Source: Hippasteria phrygiana
Taxonomy: Eukaryota; Echinodermata; Asteroidea; Valvatida; Goniasteridae
DNA length: 64,000 bases
Direction: 5' to 3'
Assembly: GCA_037893225.1 (NCBI GenBank)
Contig: JAZGUH010000197.1
Location: 744,001 to 808,000, forward strand
Part shown: one piece after another, positions 21,958 to 32,149 of the stretch
Layout of the letters: each line of letters starts with the position of its first letter
Numbering within the stretch: the first letter of the stretch is position 1
Translations under genes and position numbers: made by a program
Notes under the pieces: generated by a model
The model's input: only the letters and a program-made list of their open reading frames with translations
Told to the model about the DNA's origin: nothing
Databases searched by the model: none

Positions 21958-22286
21958 AATCTCATTATTTCTCCCCTAAAACAAACGTCGTGTACCATAA
22001 ATGATGCATCATTAGAAGCAGAACCGTTTTCTGCATTTATGACTTTTTGAGGTGTTTAAAATGATTACGGTACAGTATTATTGAGTTACTCAAAAAAATA
22101 TAAGGCGGGAACTTTATTTTTTGGCCGAGTGTATTTAAATGGTCCTATGCGGAAACAGTCCTCGAATCTTCCAAGAAATATTTTACTACAAAAGGTATTG
22201 GCCGCCAAAACAACTGTCTAACCAGTTGGAATAATTACCACACGAACTCTCAACAGATGAAACCGAGGTAGACCAAAATAGTCCGC
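21958..22286 (+). repeat. Right copy of 329-bp duplication
   Basis: It begins directly at the end of the 3' LTR and ends aaaatagtccgc, then passes into unique sequence aacgactttctg. It matches 16124-16452 along its length. Confidence 0.9.
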
Positions 22287-23828
22287 AACGACTTTCTGTT
22301 TGAGTTTCAATAACGTCAGTGATTTGTATACGATTACATTTATACACTTTCTCTTTACTGTATCACCGTCCTACAGCCTTGTATGGCAAAACTTTGTCCT
22401 TTGCGTTATGATTGACAACACATCCACATATCTGACTTTAAACGGTACTGGTATCAATGGTGCGGACCACCCCGGGAAGCAGACGGCCATGCGTTGATAA
22501 AAATCAAGACAAGCCAGGAGAAAATCTGAGATTAACATAATATAAAAAATTTCCTCCAAAGCAGCGTATTAGGCCTACTCCTCACTATTTCGCGGGCAAA
22601 TAAATATCCCACATTTAAATATATCCTGGTAAAGTATTTTTCTGATCACTTTCGTTATTGGTCATTCAAATTCGCGTGGTTTTTACACATCTGATCAAAT
22701 TAAGGTTTCCTTTTCACTGTTTGGGCATTCAATTTCAATTTTTAAGCACCCAAGATTTTGTTCCTAATATTCTTTTTCGTTTATGGGCATTCTATTTCGT
22801 TTTGGTGCATTCAAGACTTCATTTATTGCATTCTAACATTGAGGTTTGTAACCTCCTTTTACGGTTGAAGCATTCAAATTAGCGAACGTCGGTGCGCATA
22901 TGACGGATGACTATGCTTTTCTTTTCTTATTCGTTTATGGGAAATCATTTTCATCAAATGGTCATTCAAATTAATACGATTTTAATTGATATATTTTCCT
23001 ATTGTCCTCTGAGGTTTTTGTACAAATTGTGTACAGTTTATAATTTGTAACATTTATTATGTAACATCTGAACTGATATGAGGGATGGATGGATGATGTA
23101 ACGAACTAATAAAATGAAAAGGGCTGATGAATTTTCTTTTTTCACTGTTTGAACTTTGTTTGTTTTATAGTTTGACACAAAAAAATTAGGGGCATCTGTA
23201 TGTTGACATGTTTATGAATCCTTTAACTTTGTTTACTGTTCTTTTTCGTTCTGATTCACCCATCGATCGCTTCATGTATGCAAGACATCGGGGCATGTAT
23301 GTTTGGCAATGGTTGTACCACCGGGAACACTTCTCTATAGGGCAATTTGTTTTCTTGGGCCGATTCCGTCAGACGATCACACCTCCCCCGTTGGCTCGCC
23401 ATTCTTATCTGTCTGAAGACTAAGTTAAGAAAGAGAGGTGTGCATCTACGGATTAAATACGTCAGATATGATTTACGTTGAAATAACTCAGACTTTAGGA
23501 ATACGGACATGCAGGAATGTGGACATGCAGGAAAAGATGCTTGAAAAAAGGTGAAATATGTTTTGCACATTAATGAAAACGAATGCCCAATCAACACCTT
23601 ACTAATGGTGCAGACGAAATTGAATAAACAATACGATACTTTTAATTTGAATGCATCTTTCACAGGCACGAGTGAAGCTAAAAAGACAATAAAATGCTCG
23701 GATAGTGAATTTGAATGATTATTTTTGATTGTCGAATGACGATCTGCGTGATCATTCAATTTCAATCTTAATTGAATGAGCCAGGCGTTAAAATGAACGA
23801 AAACATGGTGAAATTGGCCGGGAAAACC
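22287..23828. mobile_element. Non-coding relative of the GGTTTTCCCGG element family, one end visible
   Basis: The right end GGCCGGGAAAACC-TA (23816-23830) matches the inverted ends at 12683 and 13024. The interior repeats the same words (gtcattcaaatt, gggcattcaatttc, gcattctatttcg). No partner left end is clear, so limits on that side are uncertain. ORFs here, including 23256-23855, are not supported by any motif. Confidence 0.45.
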
Positions 23829-23830
23829 TA

Positions 23831-24300
23831 CATTATTTTTCTGAAGAGAGACCACAAAAAACCACCACTTTACGTAATTTTGTCATTTTGGGGGCGAATG
23901 ACATAAGTTTTTCCCCGACTGTCATACGTGCTGCCGGCGTTCATTGCGACAATCTGAAACCAAGCTCTCGACATACTTGCCTGGGTACAAAGTAAGCATC
24001 CGAAAATCATGCCTGTCAATTGACTCACAAACAACCATGTATCTTTGTAAAAAAACTCTCATACAGTATAATTGTGATTACTAAACCTTCCTAGTATAGC
24101 TTGATTTTGGCTGATACATTTGCTGCAGCTATTGTGTAGTTACACGATAATCGTGAAACTAATAAAGTTCATTGGAAAGCCAACTTGGCTTTCCATGAGC
24201 GTTTTACGGTCCGTTTTGTGTCCGTTGCGTTCTTAGCCAATATTGCACGACGCAATTTTGTGCATGTATGCGCATTGCGTATTGCGTTATCCGTATTGCG
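23831..24300. other. Intergenic, no gene seen
   Basis: It contains short self-complementary words (ggaaagccaacttggctttcc at 24175-24195) and repeated attgcgt words near 24290, but nothing coding. Confidence 0.5.
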
Positions 24301-24304
24301 TTAA

Positions 24305-24906
24305 AGGTACACATTGCTTTGGATTTTGCGATTTGGGCTATAAAACTGAAATGGATATGGTTGGGAAGCTTTTTTTAAAGTAGAATATAAAGATTCACAT
24401 AACTATCCCTTCAAATTGCGTGTTTTTTGTTTAATTTCGTGACCAATAACGGTCCGCCATTTTGTAGAACCAAATTTTTGACTCCACAAAATGGCGGACT
24501 GTGTTCACCAGTCGTATTTCCAGTCGCATCTGGTTGAAGTACGTTCTGTTGATCAGTTTTGATGTACTGTGGCACGGCGCGCAGCACTGGCGATATATGT
24601 CGAGAGGTAGAGAATTGTACCTGGCGATCATCTGATAGGTTCACAAGGCCACTGGCTGCGGCGCCAGCCTAAAGACTCTTACAGCGTATTTTGCGCATTA
24701 TTTAGACGGTGGTATTTAGTACTGGAAATAAGTCTATGTATCGCGGGTCAGATGTCAGGGGTAAGCGGCCAATTTTGTTGTTTCGTAATCACTAATCACT
24801 AATTACAACACATTATACGTGTTTTTTTGCATGAATAACTCTTATAAAAGATAAGGAACATTTCCAAACAGTAAAATGTCATGACATTTGAAGGCAATGT
24901 GTCCCT
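24305..24906. mobile_element. TTAA-flanked MITE (602 bp), piggyBac type
   Basis: TTAA stands at both edges (24301-24304, 24907-24910) with inverted ends AGGTACACATTGCTTTGGA and GAAGGCAATGTGTCCCT. The interior includes a hairpin of gtccgccattttgt arms (about 24451-24500). There is no transposase. Confidence 0.7.
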
Positions 24907-24910
24907 TTAA

Positions 24911-25054
24911 GACCGGTTCATACTTTTTGACATTAACACCAAATATTCCCGATGCGAATTTTGAAGAATTTAAGCTCGCGCTAATTTTCGCCGCGAATGT
25001 TTCATGACGTCAAATTCGTTTCGTGAATGCATTCGCGTGAAGTTTGAACCGGCC
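24911..25054. mobile_element. Small MITE (~144 bp)
   Basis: Inverted ends gaccggttcatactttt and aagtttgaaccggcc. The interior is rich in ttcgcg words. A similar start, ggctggttcatacttcatg, occurs at 25071, so this is a short repeat family whose second copy may extend to about 25447. Confidence 0.5.
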
Positions 25055-25493
25055 TTTTGCTCATCGTGAAGGCTGGTTCATACTTCATGTGAATGCAATT
25101 GCCAACTTCAAGGTTTAGCGAATTTATGATGTTTACGCTAAATATTCGCACTGCAAATTCGTGCAAGTTGAACACATTTCAGCGCAACTTGCGCGAATCT
25201 TCAATGTGTTCAACTTTTTGCGAACTCGCAGCGCGAACATTTGTCGTTGATGTCATGAATTCGCTTCGCATTCTCGAGAAGTATAGAGTACTGAAGTCTG
25301 GCGTCAGTTGGCATGACAACTGGTTCCAAACAAATGTAAATTTCGACTGTTCCTTTGTTAATAGCCAGTCATGCAAACACATAACAAAAATATTCTGGTT
25401 CCAAACATTGCATTGACGTCATCACTTCGGTGCTCTATACCGGCCTCTAAGGTTAGCATATTATATTATATTATATTCTATTTCATAACATTC

Positions 25494-25640
25494 GTACAAG
25501 TCTTCAGAGGGTTTGCATTCCTTTCCACCTAATAGGCATGCGGTCACACAATACATTCAAAGTATGTATTGATATTCAAATGAGTCAGTAGGAGTTGCCC
25601 GTACATAAGCCCGGGTAGAAAGGCGCAAGGCATCTTTTCT
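25494..25640 (+). repeat. DIRS-A left inverted terminal repeat
   Basis: It runs gtacaagtcttcagagggtt to ggcatcttttct and is matched in inverse at 29122-29267, including attgatattcaaatgag. Confidence 0.85.
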
Positions 25641-25783
25641 TCGTGTGCACGGCATTGCGGACGGAAACGACGATGGATTCCCTGGAGATTGAAGTCAATT
25701 TTGAATTCGGACTTTGAGTCAGATTTTCAGCCATCAGGCAGAGCCATGACAACATCCAAAAATGTTCAACTTCTGTTGCTCGA

Positions 25784-26035
25784 GTGCAAAATATGCTGTT
25801 AGCCCTCTTGAATAAAGACCAGGCCAAAGAGGTAGCGGGTTGCGATGACCCAAGTCTAGATTTTGAGCTGATTAGTAACTTGACGGCAGACTCTCCCCAG
25901 GGTGACGACCAGGGAGATTTTGATTTGTTGCCTTGTGGCAATTTGTATAAAAACACCGACGCTAAAGGCCCGGAGATATTTGAAAAATTTGCAGATAGAG
26001 CCATCGAGGCTGTTTGTTACCCTGCCGATCAAAAA
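25784..26035 (+). pseudogene. DIRS-A gag-like fragment
   Basis: The frame contains GPEIFEKFADRAIEAV near its end, similar to the ORF1 region of DIRS elements, where a short helical motif around GP.I..K.A is usual. The fragment joins RT sequence out of frame at about 26036, marking a deletion. Confidence 0.55.
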
Positions 26036-27312
26036 TGAAAACTACAGCAAAATAGCAGAGAAATACTTGATCCCGGCAAAACACACAAGTTTTGTTGTAC
26101 ATTTACTGGAATCTTTGGGATTCGTAATTAACAGGGAAAAGTCTTGTTTAAAACCACAATCCCAATTGACCTACCTTGGTTTTCAAATTGATTCAAAATC
26201 AATGACCATCCGTGTTCCTCAATCAAAAATAGAGAAATTGAAATTTGAAGGAACTCGAACTATATCGAGAGAAGTTGTCACGGTTCGTCAACTTGCAAAA
26301 GTCATAGGTTTGAATATTTCGACCTTTGACGCCTTTCCACAAGGCAAATTGCACTTTCGAAATCTTGAATTCGCCAAAACCAGAGCTCTTATGAGAAACA
26401 ATGGTAATTTTGACGCAACTATTCAGTTGAAAACGGCGTTATTAAAAAAATCAAATGCTGGTTGGCTCTCCCCTCTAGTGAGGCCAAGTCATTTATTAAA
26501 ATACCATCTATTGATATGGTAATTTTGACAGATGCAAACAGTACAGGCTGGGGAGCCGTTTTAGAAACGGACAATTCCTACATCCATAGTAAATGGTCTA
26601 TAAAGCTGAGCAATTGTTGCATATTAATATGCTTGAATTGTTGGCGGTAAAATATTCAGTGCCAACTCTGTGTGGAAATCTCATTGATGCTCGCGTTCTG
26701 ATCAAATTGGACAATAGCACTACAGCTGCATAATATTGCCAAAATTTGAGGAACCATTGAGCATCTAAATGAAATTGCAAAATATATTCATGATTAGTGC
26801 ATTGAAAGAAACATTGTCTATATACCCATATTGCTGGTGTAGAAAATGTTAAAGCATATTCTCTTTCCTGAAAAGCAATGACTAAAGACTTAAGTCTTCA
26901 ACCACACGTACTTGACAAAATTGTCAATAGATCGATAGACCCAGACGTTGATTTGTTTGCGTCTTGTATACATCACCAATTAGATTGTTTCTTGGAAATC
27001 GGATCCATTTGCTTGGGCCATTGATGCCTTTTCATTGTCATGGTCAGGTTTAACACCTTAAATTTCCCCCCATTTTGTTTACTGTCTAGAATTCTTGACA
27101 AAATCTCACAGGACCAGACATCGGTTTGCTTTCTCATAGCACCGATTTGGAAAGCCCAACCATGGTTCTCACAACTACTCCACATGCTGATCGCCAACCC
27201 GATCAAACTACCAGAGGATTGCCTAGCACCTCTTCCACAACAACCGATTCCCAACCTGCACCTGGCCGCTTGGGTCATCTCGGAGAACAGTGGAAGACAA
27301 AAGGCCTTTTAG
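26036..27312 (+). pseudogene. DIRS-A reverse transcriptase C-part and RNase H
   Basis: The plus strand begins within RT after the catalytic box: LLESLGFVINREKSCL and LTYLGFQIDSKSMTIRVP. RNase H follows: VILTDANSTGWGAVLE (about 26520), then DPDVDLFASCIHHQLD (about 26940) and FPPFCLLSRILDKI with APIWKAQPWFSQLL (27060-27180). These are the signature segments of DIRS RT/RNase H. Several frameshifts separate them. The last part overlaps the recombinase frame, as DIRS ORFs commonly do. Confidence 0.85.
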
Positions 27313-27790
27313 AGGAGGCTTCCAACCTCATCGCCAATTCCTGGCGATCAAGAACGGAGAAGCAGTACGATTCTGCATGGAAGGGTTGGATTGGTTGGTG
27401 TAATCAACAACAAACCTATTCATTATCACCCGCTATAGCGGATATTGTTAATTTTTTGGCCCATGAACAATCGCGTGGAAAGTCATACACCTTAAACATG
27501 TATAGATCAGCGCTATCATCCGCCCTACCTTTAGTTGAGAGACATGCAGCCGGTCAACACCCTCTGGTTACACGGCTAATGAAAGGTGTATTATTACTAC
27601 ACCTCCAAAACCGAAATATATTCAAATATGGAATGTTTACCGTTCTAGATTACATTATTTCTTTATACCTCAAAATAGTGAACTATCACTACTGAGTTTG
27701 AGCAAGAAGCTTTTAGCTCTATTTGCTTTGGTGTCCGCTCAGCGAACACAAACGCTTGCTAGTATCGATTTAAAGTATATCCGAACTTAT
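27126..27790 (+). pseudogene. DIRS-A tyrosine recombinase, C-terminally truncated
   Basis: The N-terminal SAM-like domain is clear: SWRSRTEKQYDSAWKGWIGW, then IVNFLAHEQSRGKSYTLNMY and RSALSSALPLV. After a shift near 27590 the frame continues to LLALFALVSAQRTQTLASID, which holds the first catalytic arginine. The remaining HxxR...Y part is missing: sequence after about 27790 is from a different source. The enzyme would integrate circular cDNA by site-specific recombination. Confidence 0.85.
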
Positions 27791-27800
27791 CTTTTCTAAG

Positions 27801-28285
27801 ATTCCCCAAAGTTGATGGAAAACAACGACGGCAGTGGGTCCGGTTTGTGGAAACAACGCGATCTGACTTTAGGCTGACGAAATGGTCTTACATATGTAAG
27901 GAACATTTTACGAAAGACTGTGAAGATGAAATTGTAGCACTGAAGGCCAGACTCGGGATAAATGTACCATTCCGGCTGAAACCTTTGGCAGTACCAACGC
28001 TGAAGGCACCATGCCCAGCTTTCCGCCGGACCGTAGTCTCAGCGGCTGCAGGCTCAATCCGTTCTACCGCCGGCCGGCCCAGTCCATGTAAGTGTCAGCC
28101 GGGCGCGGGCGGACTGGGCTGACACTTACATGGACTCCCCATGCCCATCACGCGGCCCACTCTCAGCCACGACCGAACAAGTTGAAGATGGGAGCAGGAG
28201 TCGATCACGCAGCGCGACACAATCGCCTTTTAAGCGACGACGTATGCGATCTGGAGGTGCTTTCCGGAAAAGTGAGAGGGCACGA
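27801..28285 (+). pseudogene. THAP-domain gene exon, captured or stranded inside DIRS-A
   Basis: A good 3' splice site (ttttctaag|a at 27799-27800) opens a frame with FPKVDGKQRRQWVRFVE, WSYICKEHF and LKPLAVPTL, the second half of a THAP zinc finger: tryptophan, CxxHF and the AVPT box. The first Cys pair would be on an earlier exon, which is absent. The exon continues with an arginine/serine-rich tail (SRSRSRSATQSPFKRRR) and ends at a donor (cacga|gtaagt, 28285/28286). A palindrome at 28077-28136 shifts the frame. THAP domains bind DNA in host factors and P-type transposases. Confidence 0.7.
28077..28136. repeat. Nested palindrome within the THAP exon
   Basis: AGTCCATGTAAGTGTCAGCC (28081-28100) is followed after 16 bases by its exact complement (28117-28136). 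A second inverted pair, GCCCAGTCC and GGACTGGGC, overlaps it at 28077-28085 and 28111-28119. It lies on a sequence resembling a splice donor (atgtaagt). Confidence 0.85.
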
Positions 28286-29121
28286 GTAAGTATTAAAATG
28301 GTAATTGATGATGTTTAGAGTACAGATTGCTACCGATTGTTGGGGTGTCCGGCAGCGTCTAAACAGCCAAATTTTTATTAGTGGGCATTGCAACCAATTC
28401 GTGATAAACAAAATACTTGTGTCGGGGCGCCATTGGCGCGGGCAGCGAACGGTCTTCGGGAGAGCTGAAAATCTTCAGAATCTACGCTATACTCTTCCCA
28501 CGAACAATCAGATTCTGCCATTATTCCAGAGATATAATTGAGATAGATACAATGCAGTTACCAGACTATGTTCGCGGCGCGCACACACTAATCCACACAT
28601 CCACACAAATTCCAAACCCAAATTTCAGTGCCAAAATATGGATGAATAAGACACAAGTAAGCTTCCTGCTCCACAAAGACCTCATTAAGAAAATTATGAA
28701 AAACTCATCAGTGCAACGTTCATGCAATAATGCACCACCAGGAACAATAACAATAGGACAAAACCAACACATAGTACACATGCACGCACGCAAACACAAT
28801 GGGCACTCGCATAGTGACGTCATCTATCTCCACGCAGCTACGTCACACGATTGGATTGTAACACGCGGTTGACCCCGAGCTTTTCTGATTCTGACCGAAA
28901 GAGACTCCAAAGTAAAACTTCTCTAAAATTGCCAAATCCATGCATAAACTCTTCAAACCTACTTTGTTAGGTTTGGGGAGGCATAAGCTCTCAGAAAAGC
29001 CACTAAAGTAGAAAAATGCAAATTGGTTTTCTTTCCTCTTTAAGTAAAGAGACGAGAATATTTCTGTCTAGAGGGAAACCCACTGCTTCGGTCAAAAAAG
29101 AGGCAATATTGGTTGCTCCTC
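28286..29121. other. Unassigned sequence and DIRS-A 3' untranslated part
   Basis: After the THAP exon donor the sequence looks intronic. A frame at 28417-28872 stays open for 151 codons but has no recognisable motif. From about 28880 the sequence resembles a DIRS untranslated region leading to the right ITR. Confidence 0.4.
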
Positions 29122-29267
29122 AGAAAAGATGCCTTGTGCCTTTCTCCCCGGGCTTATATACGGGCCACTCCTACTGGCTCATTTGAATATCAATACATAC
29201 TTTTAATGTATTGTGTGACCGCATGCATATCACGTGGAAAGGAATGCAAACCCTCTTCGACTTGTAC
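29122..29267 (-). repeat. DIRS-A right inverted terminal repeat
   Basis: This is the reverse complement of 25494-25640 with scattered differences. It ends gaccctcttcgacttgtac-like at 29267. Confidence 0.85.
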
Positions 29268-29535
29268 TTCATTAATATTCATAGAATGACAATTATATTT
29301 CATTCATTCACATAATTTTGGAATTATGCCGCATTCACTGTCAATGGATTTTCTTGAGTGCGCGATGGAAAAAAATACAACGTTGTATCAAACGGATGAA
29401 TCACAATAATGCAAAATTCGCAAGTTCAATTTAATAATGCTTCGCTAACTTAAAACTATAGCAAATTTTTAAAATAGCTTTTTTTATATCAATATTTTTA
29501 AAATATGTAAAATAACTGGAATGTGTGTTTGTTAA

Positions 29536-30028
29536 AGGCAGTGTACATTATTGGTCATTGTTGCAATTTTCAGAAATGGGCGGATTTGAGGATTAGTATG
29601 TTATAGGAAATATCATTCTACTGACCTGTTCAAAGTTTTGCGTTGTTGGATGGCAAAAATACCGAGAGAAAAACGGCGCTCTTTTTCAACCGTCGGGCGG
29701 ATGTTAGCCTTTAGTCAAGGCGCGCGTGGCTATCTGGGCGCGTGACGCGCCCCGGATATGCCATGGCGCCATTATGTCCGGGGCGCGCCACTTGTCTGGG
29801 TAACCACGCGCGTCTTGACTAACGGATACAGGGCAGTTTTCCCAACGATTTTCAGCTGGAAATCGTTGGAAAACGATATATATTTCCACTTTTCTTGACA
29901 ACGACAGCACACCTGGTGCCATCATTTCACAGGATGATTGAGACTACTATTAACTTACAGTCTAGTAAGGTATTTCGTAATAATTTTTTATTTTTTAAAT
30001 TGAGGATAACCAATCGTGTACACTACTT
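29536..30028. mobile_element. piggyBac-type MITE, copy 1 (493 bp)
   Basis: TTAA flanks both ends (29532-29535, 30029-30032). Inverted ends AGGCAGTGTACATTATTGG and CCAATCGTGTACACTACTT. The core contains GC-rich inverted words (caaggcgcgcg and cgcgcgtcttg; ggcgcgtgacgcgcc). A directly oriented second copy lies at 36248-36690. Confidence 0.75.
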
Positions 30029-30172
30029 TTAAGAGAACAAAATTATACTTAAACACGGGTTTACAGGTTTAATACGCAAAAACGGATAAGATAAACGTAA
30101 TTCCTTACGTGGAACGAACGCGGGCACGTGGATTTTAGGCCTTAGATTCAAGTAATTGGTAGGGTTACTCAC

Positions 30173-30266
30173 AGTTGAGTTGGCACTGACTTGGACGTCC
30201 TCCAAGGATGACAAAAAATACAATCAGCTTCGCAACCGTCGTTCGTTGTAAATTGCTACCCTCCAT
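30173..30266 (-). CDS. Candidate first coding exon of a host gene: signal peptide
   Basis: On the minus strand an ATG at 30266 opens 31 codons: MEGSNLQRTTVAKL followed by the hydrophobic IVFFVILGG and then RPSQCQLN. This is a typical signal peptide: basic N-part, ~9-residue hydrophobic core and a polar cleavage region. The frame meets a consensus donor GTGAGT (30167-30172) in phase 1, the usual phase after signal-peptide exons in animals. Later exons should lie at lower coordinates, where I see only transposons, so the intron may be long or the gene dead. I cannot name a family. Confidence 0.4.
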
Positions 30267-30635
30267 GTGCCTGGCAAGGAAATAGGCAAAACGGGATTAG
30301 ATAACGGTTTTGATCTGAGGAATTATTTTCACACGACTCAAAATGTCGGGCTTTTGGAACTATCTGCTTCTCTAATAGTAGGTCTGTCAGTCGGTTGAGT
30401 ATGAGCTTTAATCATGGGTATGCGTACTCAGCTCCATTACGAAAAAGAAAGTAAAAGTATAGTCACGTAGTTCCTGCCCTTAGGATTGAGTGTGGATAGA
30501 TAAAAATCCAATTGTTGATGCTTCCAAAGAAGTTAGCAGGAAGTAACGTCAACATGCCAGCGATTCGCTTCATAACCTCTGATTACAATTATAAGCAACT
30601 TATCAACTGGATCTTTCACATGTACATCTGGTTAA

Positions 30636-30713
30636 AGGAACACGTAGCTTTGGAGGCGGAAAAAGCGTTCGCCTTAATGCCAAATCGGGCGGTCCCCAAG
30701 GCCATGTGTCCCT
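30636..30713. mobile_element. Miniature TTAA-flanked MITE (78 bp)
   Basis: TTAA at 30632-30635 and 30714-30717. Ends AGGAACACGTAGCTTTGGA and CCCAAGGCCATGTGTCCCT are inverted and resemble those of 24305-24906, so both belong to one family. Confidence 0.7.
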
Positions 30714-30760
30714 TTAATGGATTTTTGAGAATCACAAAATTACAGGTTTGAACTAGAAGT

Positions 30761-31027
30761 GCTGTGGCCTCGTGGCTTAGTGTACCGAGCTCAAGAATTT
30801 GGTGATAGATTGTGGGTTCGAGACCGGCTGGGGTCATAATGCGTGTGTCCTTGAGCAAGGCACTTTATCACATGTTGCTTCTCTAAATGGGTACCTGTGA
30901 GGGAAGTGATGGTTATGTGTTTGATTAGCCCATGTGCGCTTAACTTGCAGCCGGGGCTGTATACTCCCCAGGGAGTTGAGAAGCTTTCAGGAATGATTAA
31001 TGGGCCTGATAAGCAGGGGCAATAATA
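30761..31027 (+). mobile_element. tRNA-derived SINE
   Basis: A tRNA-like head has a box-A-like tggcttagtgtacc and a box-B-like ggttcgagacc (about 30773-30825), the split promoter of RNA polymerase III. It is followed by a body containing tccttgagcaaggcacttt, a core word seen in many animal SINEs. The 3' end is not sharply defined. Confidence 0.65.
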
Positions 31028-31094
31028 CATAAGCGCTGTGATATAGTTTACTATTTGAGCGTTATTAAATGCCGACTATTATTAGCCTAATAGT

Positions 31095-31612
31095 ACACTT
31101 AGGGAGACATTAGTCGCTCATTATTATCACTTAGGGAGACAAGGGTACTTCGGGAGACATTTCCATGTCTCACTAAGTACCTAGCCCCCTTCAGAGGCAG
31201 AATTTTACAGTGCGATATTAGCCCTATTGATAGAGAATGGTCCAAAACTAAAATATACCAAAATTCGTGGGGTTAGGACAAGGGATAATTGGGTTAGGTT
31301 ACATCAAAGTTTGAAACAATTTGTGCACGCGTCTATGGGAATGTCTCCTAAATGTCAAATTTAAGGTAATATTACCGAGGATGGGTCATTTGGGAGACTT
31401 TGCCATAGACGCGTGCACAAATGTTTTTCAACTTTAATGTAACCTAACCCAAATACCCCCTGTCCTACCCCCACGAATTTTAATATATATTCGTTTTGGA
31501 CCATCCTCTATCGATAAAACTCACTTGCGACAATAAAATGCTCACTCCTTGGACTAGGTACTTAGGGAGACACTGAAATGTCTCCCTAATTCCACTTGTC
31601 TCCCTAAGGTAT
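31095..31612. mobile_element. Foldback element 1 (~520 bp, ~250-bp arms)
   Basis: The left arm starts cttagggagacattagtcgc and the right arm ends in the complement acttgtctccctaag. The inner arms ccaaaattcgtggggttagg (about 31258) and ccacgaattttaatatat (about 31473) pair too. Almost the whole unit can fold on itself. The motif gggagaca/tgtctccc is repeated many times within it. No coding sequence. Confidence 0.75.
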
Positions 31613-31679
31613 AAAAAATGACGACAAAGTGTCTCCTTAAGGGTACTTTTGTCATTATAATTTATCTTACTGCTATAAT

Positions 31680-32055
31680 AGGGCGACTTTGCCTGTAATA
31701 ACTCTAAATGGGCGACATCGGTGTCGCCCTTTTATAGCATTTTTCCCCACTTGCACTTACTAAAAAATACTCCAAAGGGCCGACTTCCAGATTGGGGGGG
31801 ACACCAACTTTGTCGCTCTAACATAGCTTTATAAGAATAATAAGAATAATAGGAATAATAAGAATAATAATAATTTTACTGAATTGCCTAATGGGGCGAC
31901 ACATAATCCTAGAAAAGAGTGGGTTGGGGTGACCGTGGTGAATAGGGCGACACATTACTGTCGCCCTAATGTGAAAGTCGCCTTTTTGGAGTGTTTTTAG
32001 TAGGGTGCGTGGGGAAAGTGCTATAATGGGGCGACAGAGCTGTCGCCCCATTAGG
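31680..32055. mobile_element. Foldback element 2 with GGGCGACA/TGTCGCCC words
   Basis: Arms of ~80 bp (about 31711-31790 and 31975-32050) pair, and each contains its own small palindrome of the form gggcgaca...tgtcgccc. Further copies of the word lie between the arms, next to an (aataag)n-like stretch. No gene. Confidence 0.7.
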
Positions 32056-32118
32056 GTTATCTGGGGCAGTGTGGCCCTTTTGCGGCATGCATAAGAATTA
32101 TAATTATTATTATTAACT

Positions 32119-32146
32119 AACTACAACAACAACAACAACAACAAAC
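32119..32146. repeat. (CAA)n microsatellite
   Basis: Uninterrupted caacaacaacaa units follow a short att repeat. Confidence 0.9.
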
Positions 32147-32149
32147 AAA

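Larger units (their letters stand above)
25494..29267 (+). mobile_element. DIRS-A: deleted DIRS-type tyrosine-recombinase retrotransposon
   Basis: Inverted terminal repeats (25494-25640 and 29122-29267) flank gag-like, RT/RNase H and tyrosine recombinase remnants, the DIRS arrangement. The RT N-terminus and its catalytic box are deleted at about 26035, and the recombinase C-terminus is replaced by ~1 kb of unrelated genomic sequence with a THAP exon. The ITRs begin gtacaagtc(g)aagagggttt-like and are well preserved. Confidence 0.85.

Noticed and set aside
23256..23855. 199-codon minus-strand ORF
   Set aside because: It spans the terminal region of a non-coding transposon family and has no recognisable domain.
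28417..28872. 151-codon ORF downstream of the THAP exon
   Set aside because: No known motif, no splice context and no repeat-element family resemblance; I cannot separate it from chance.
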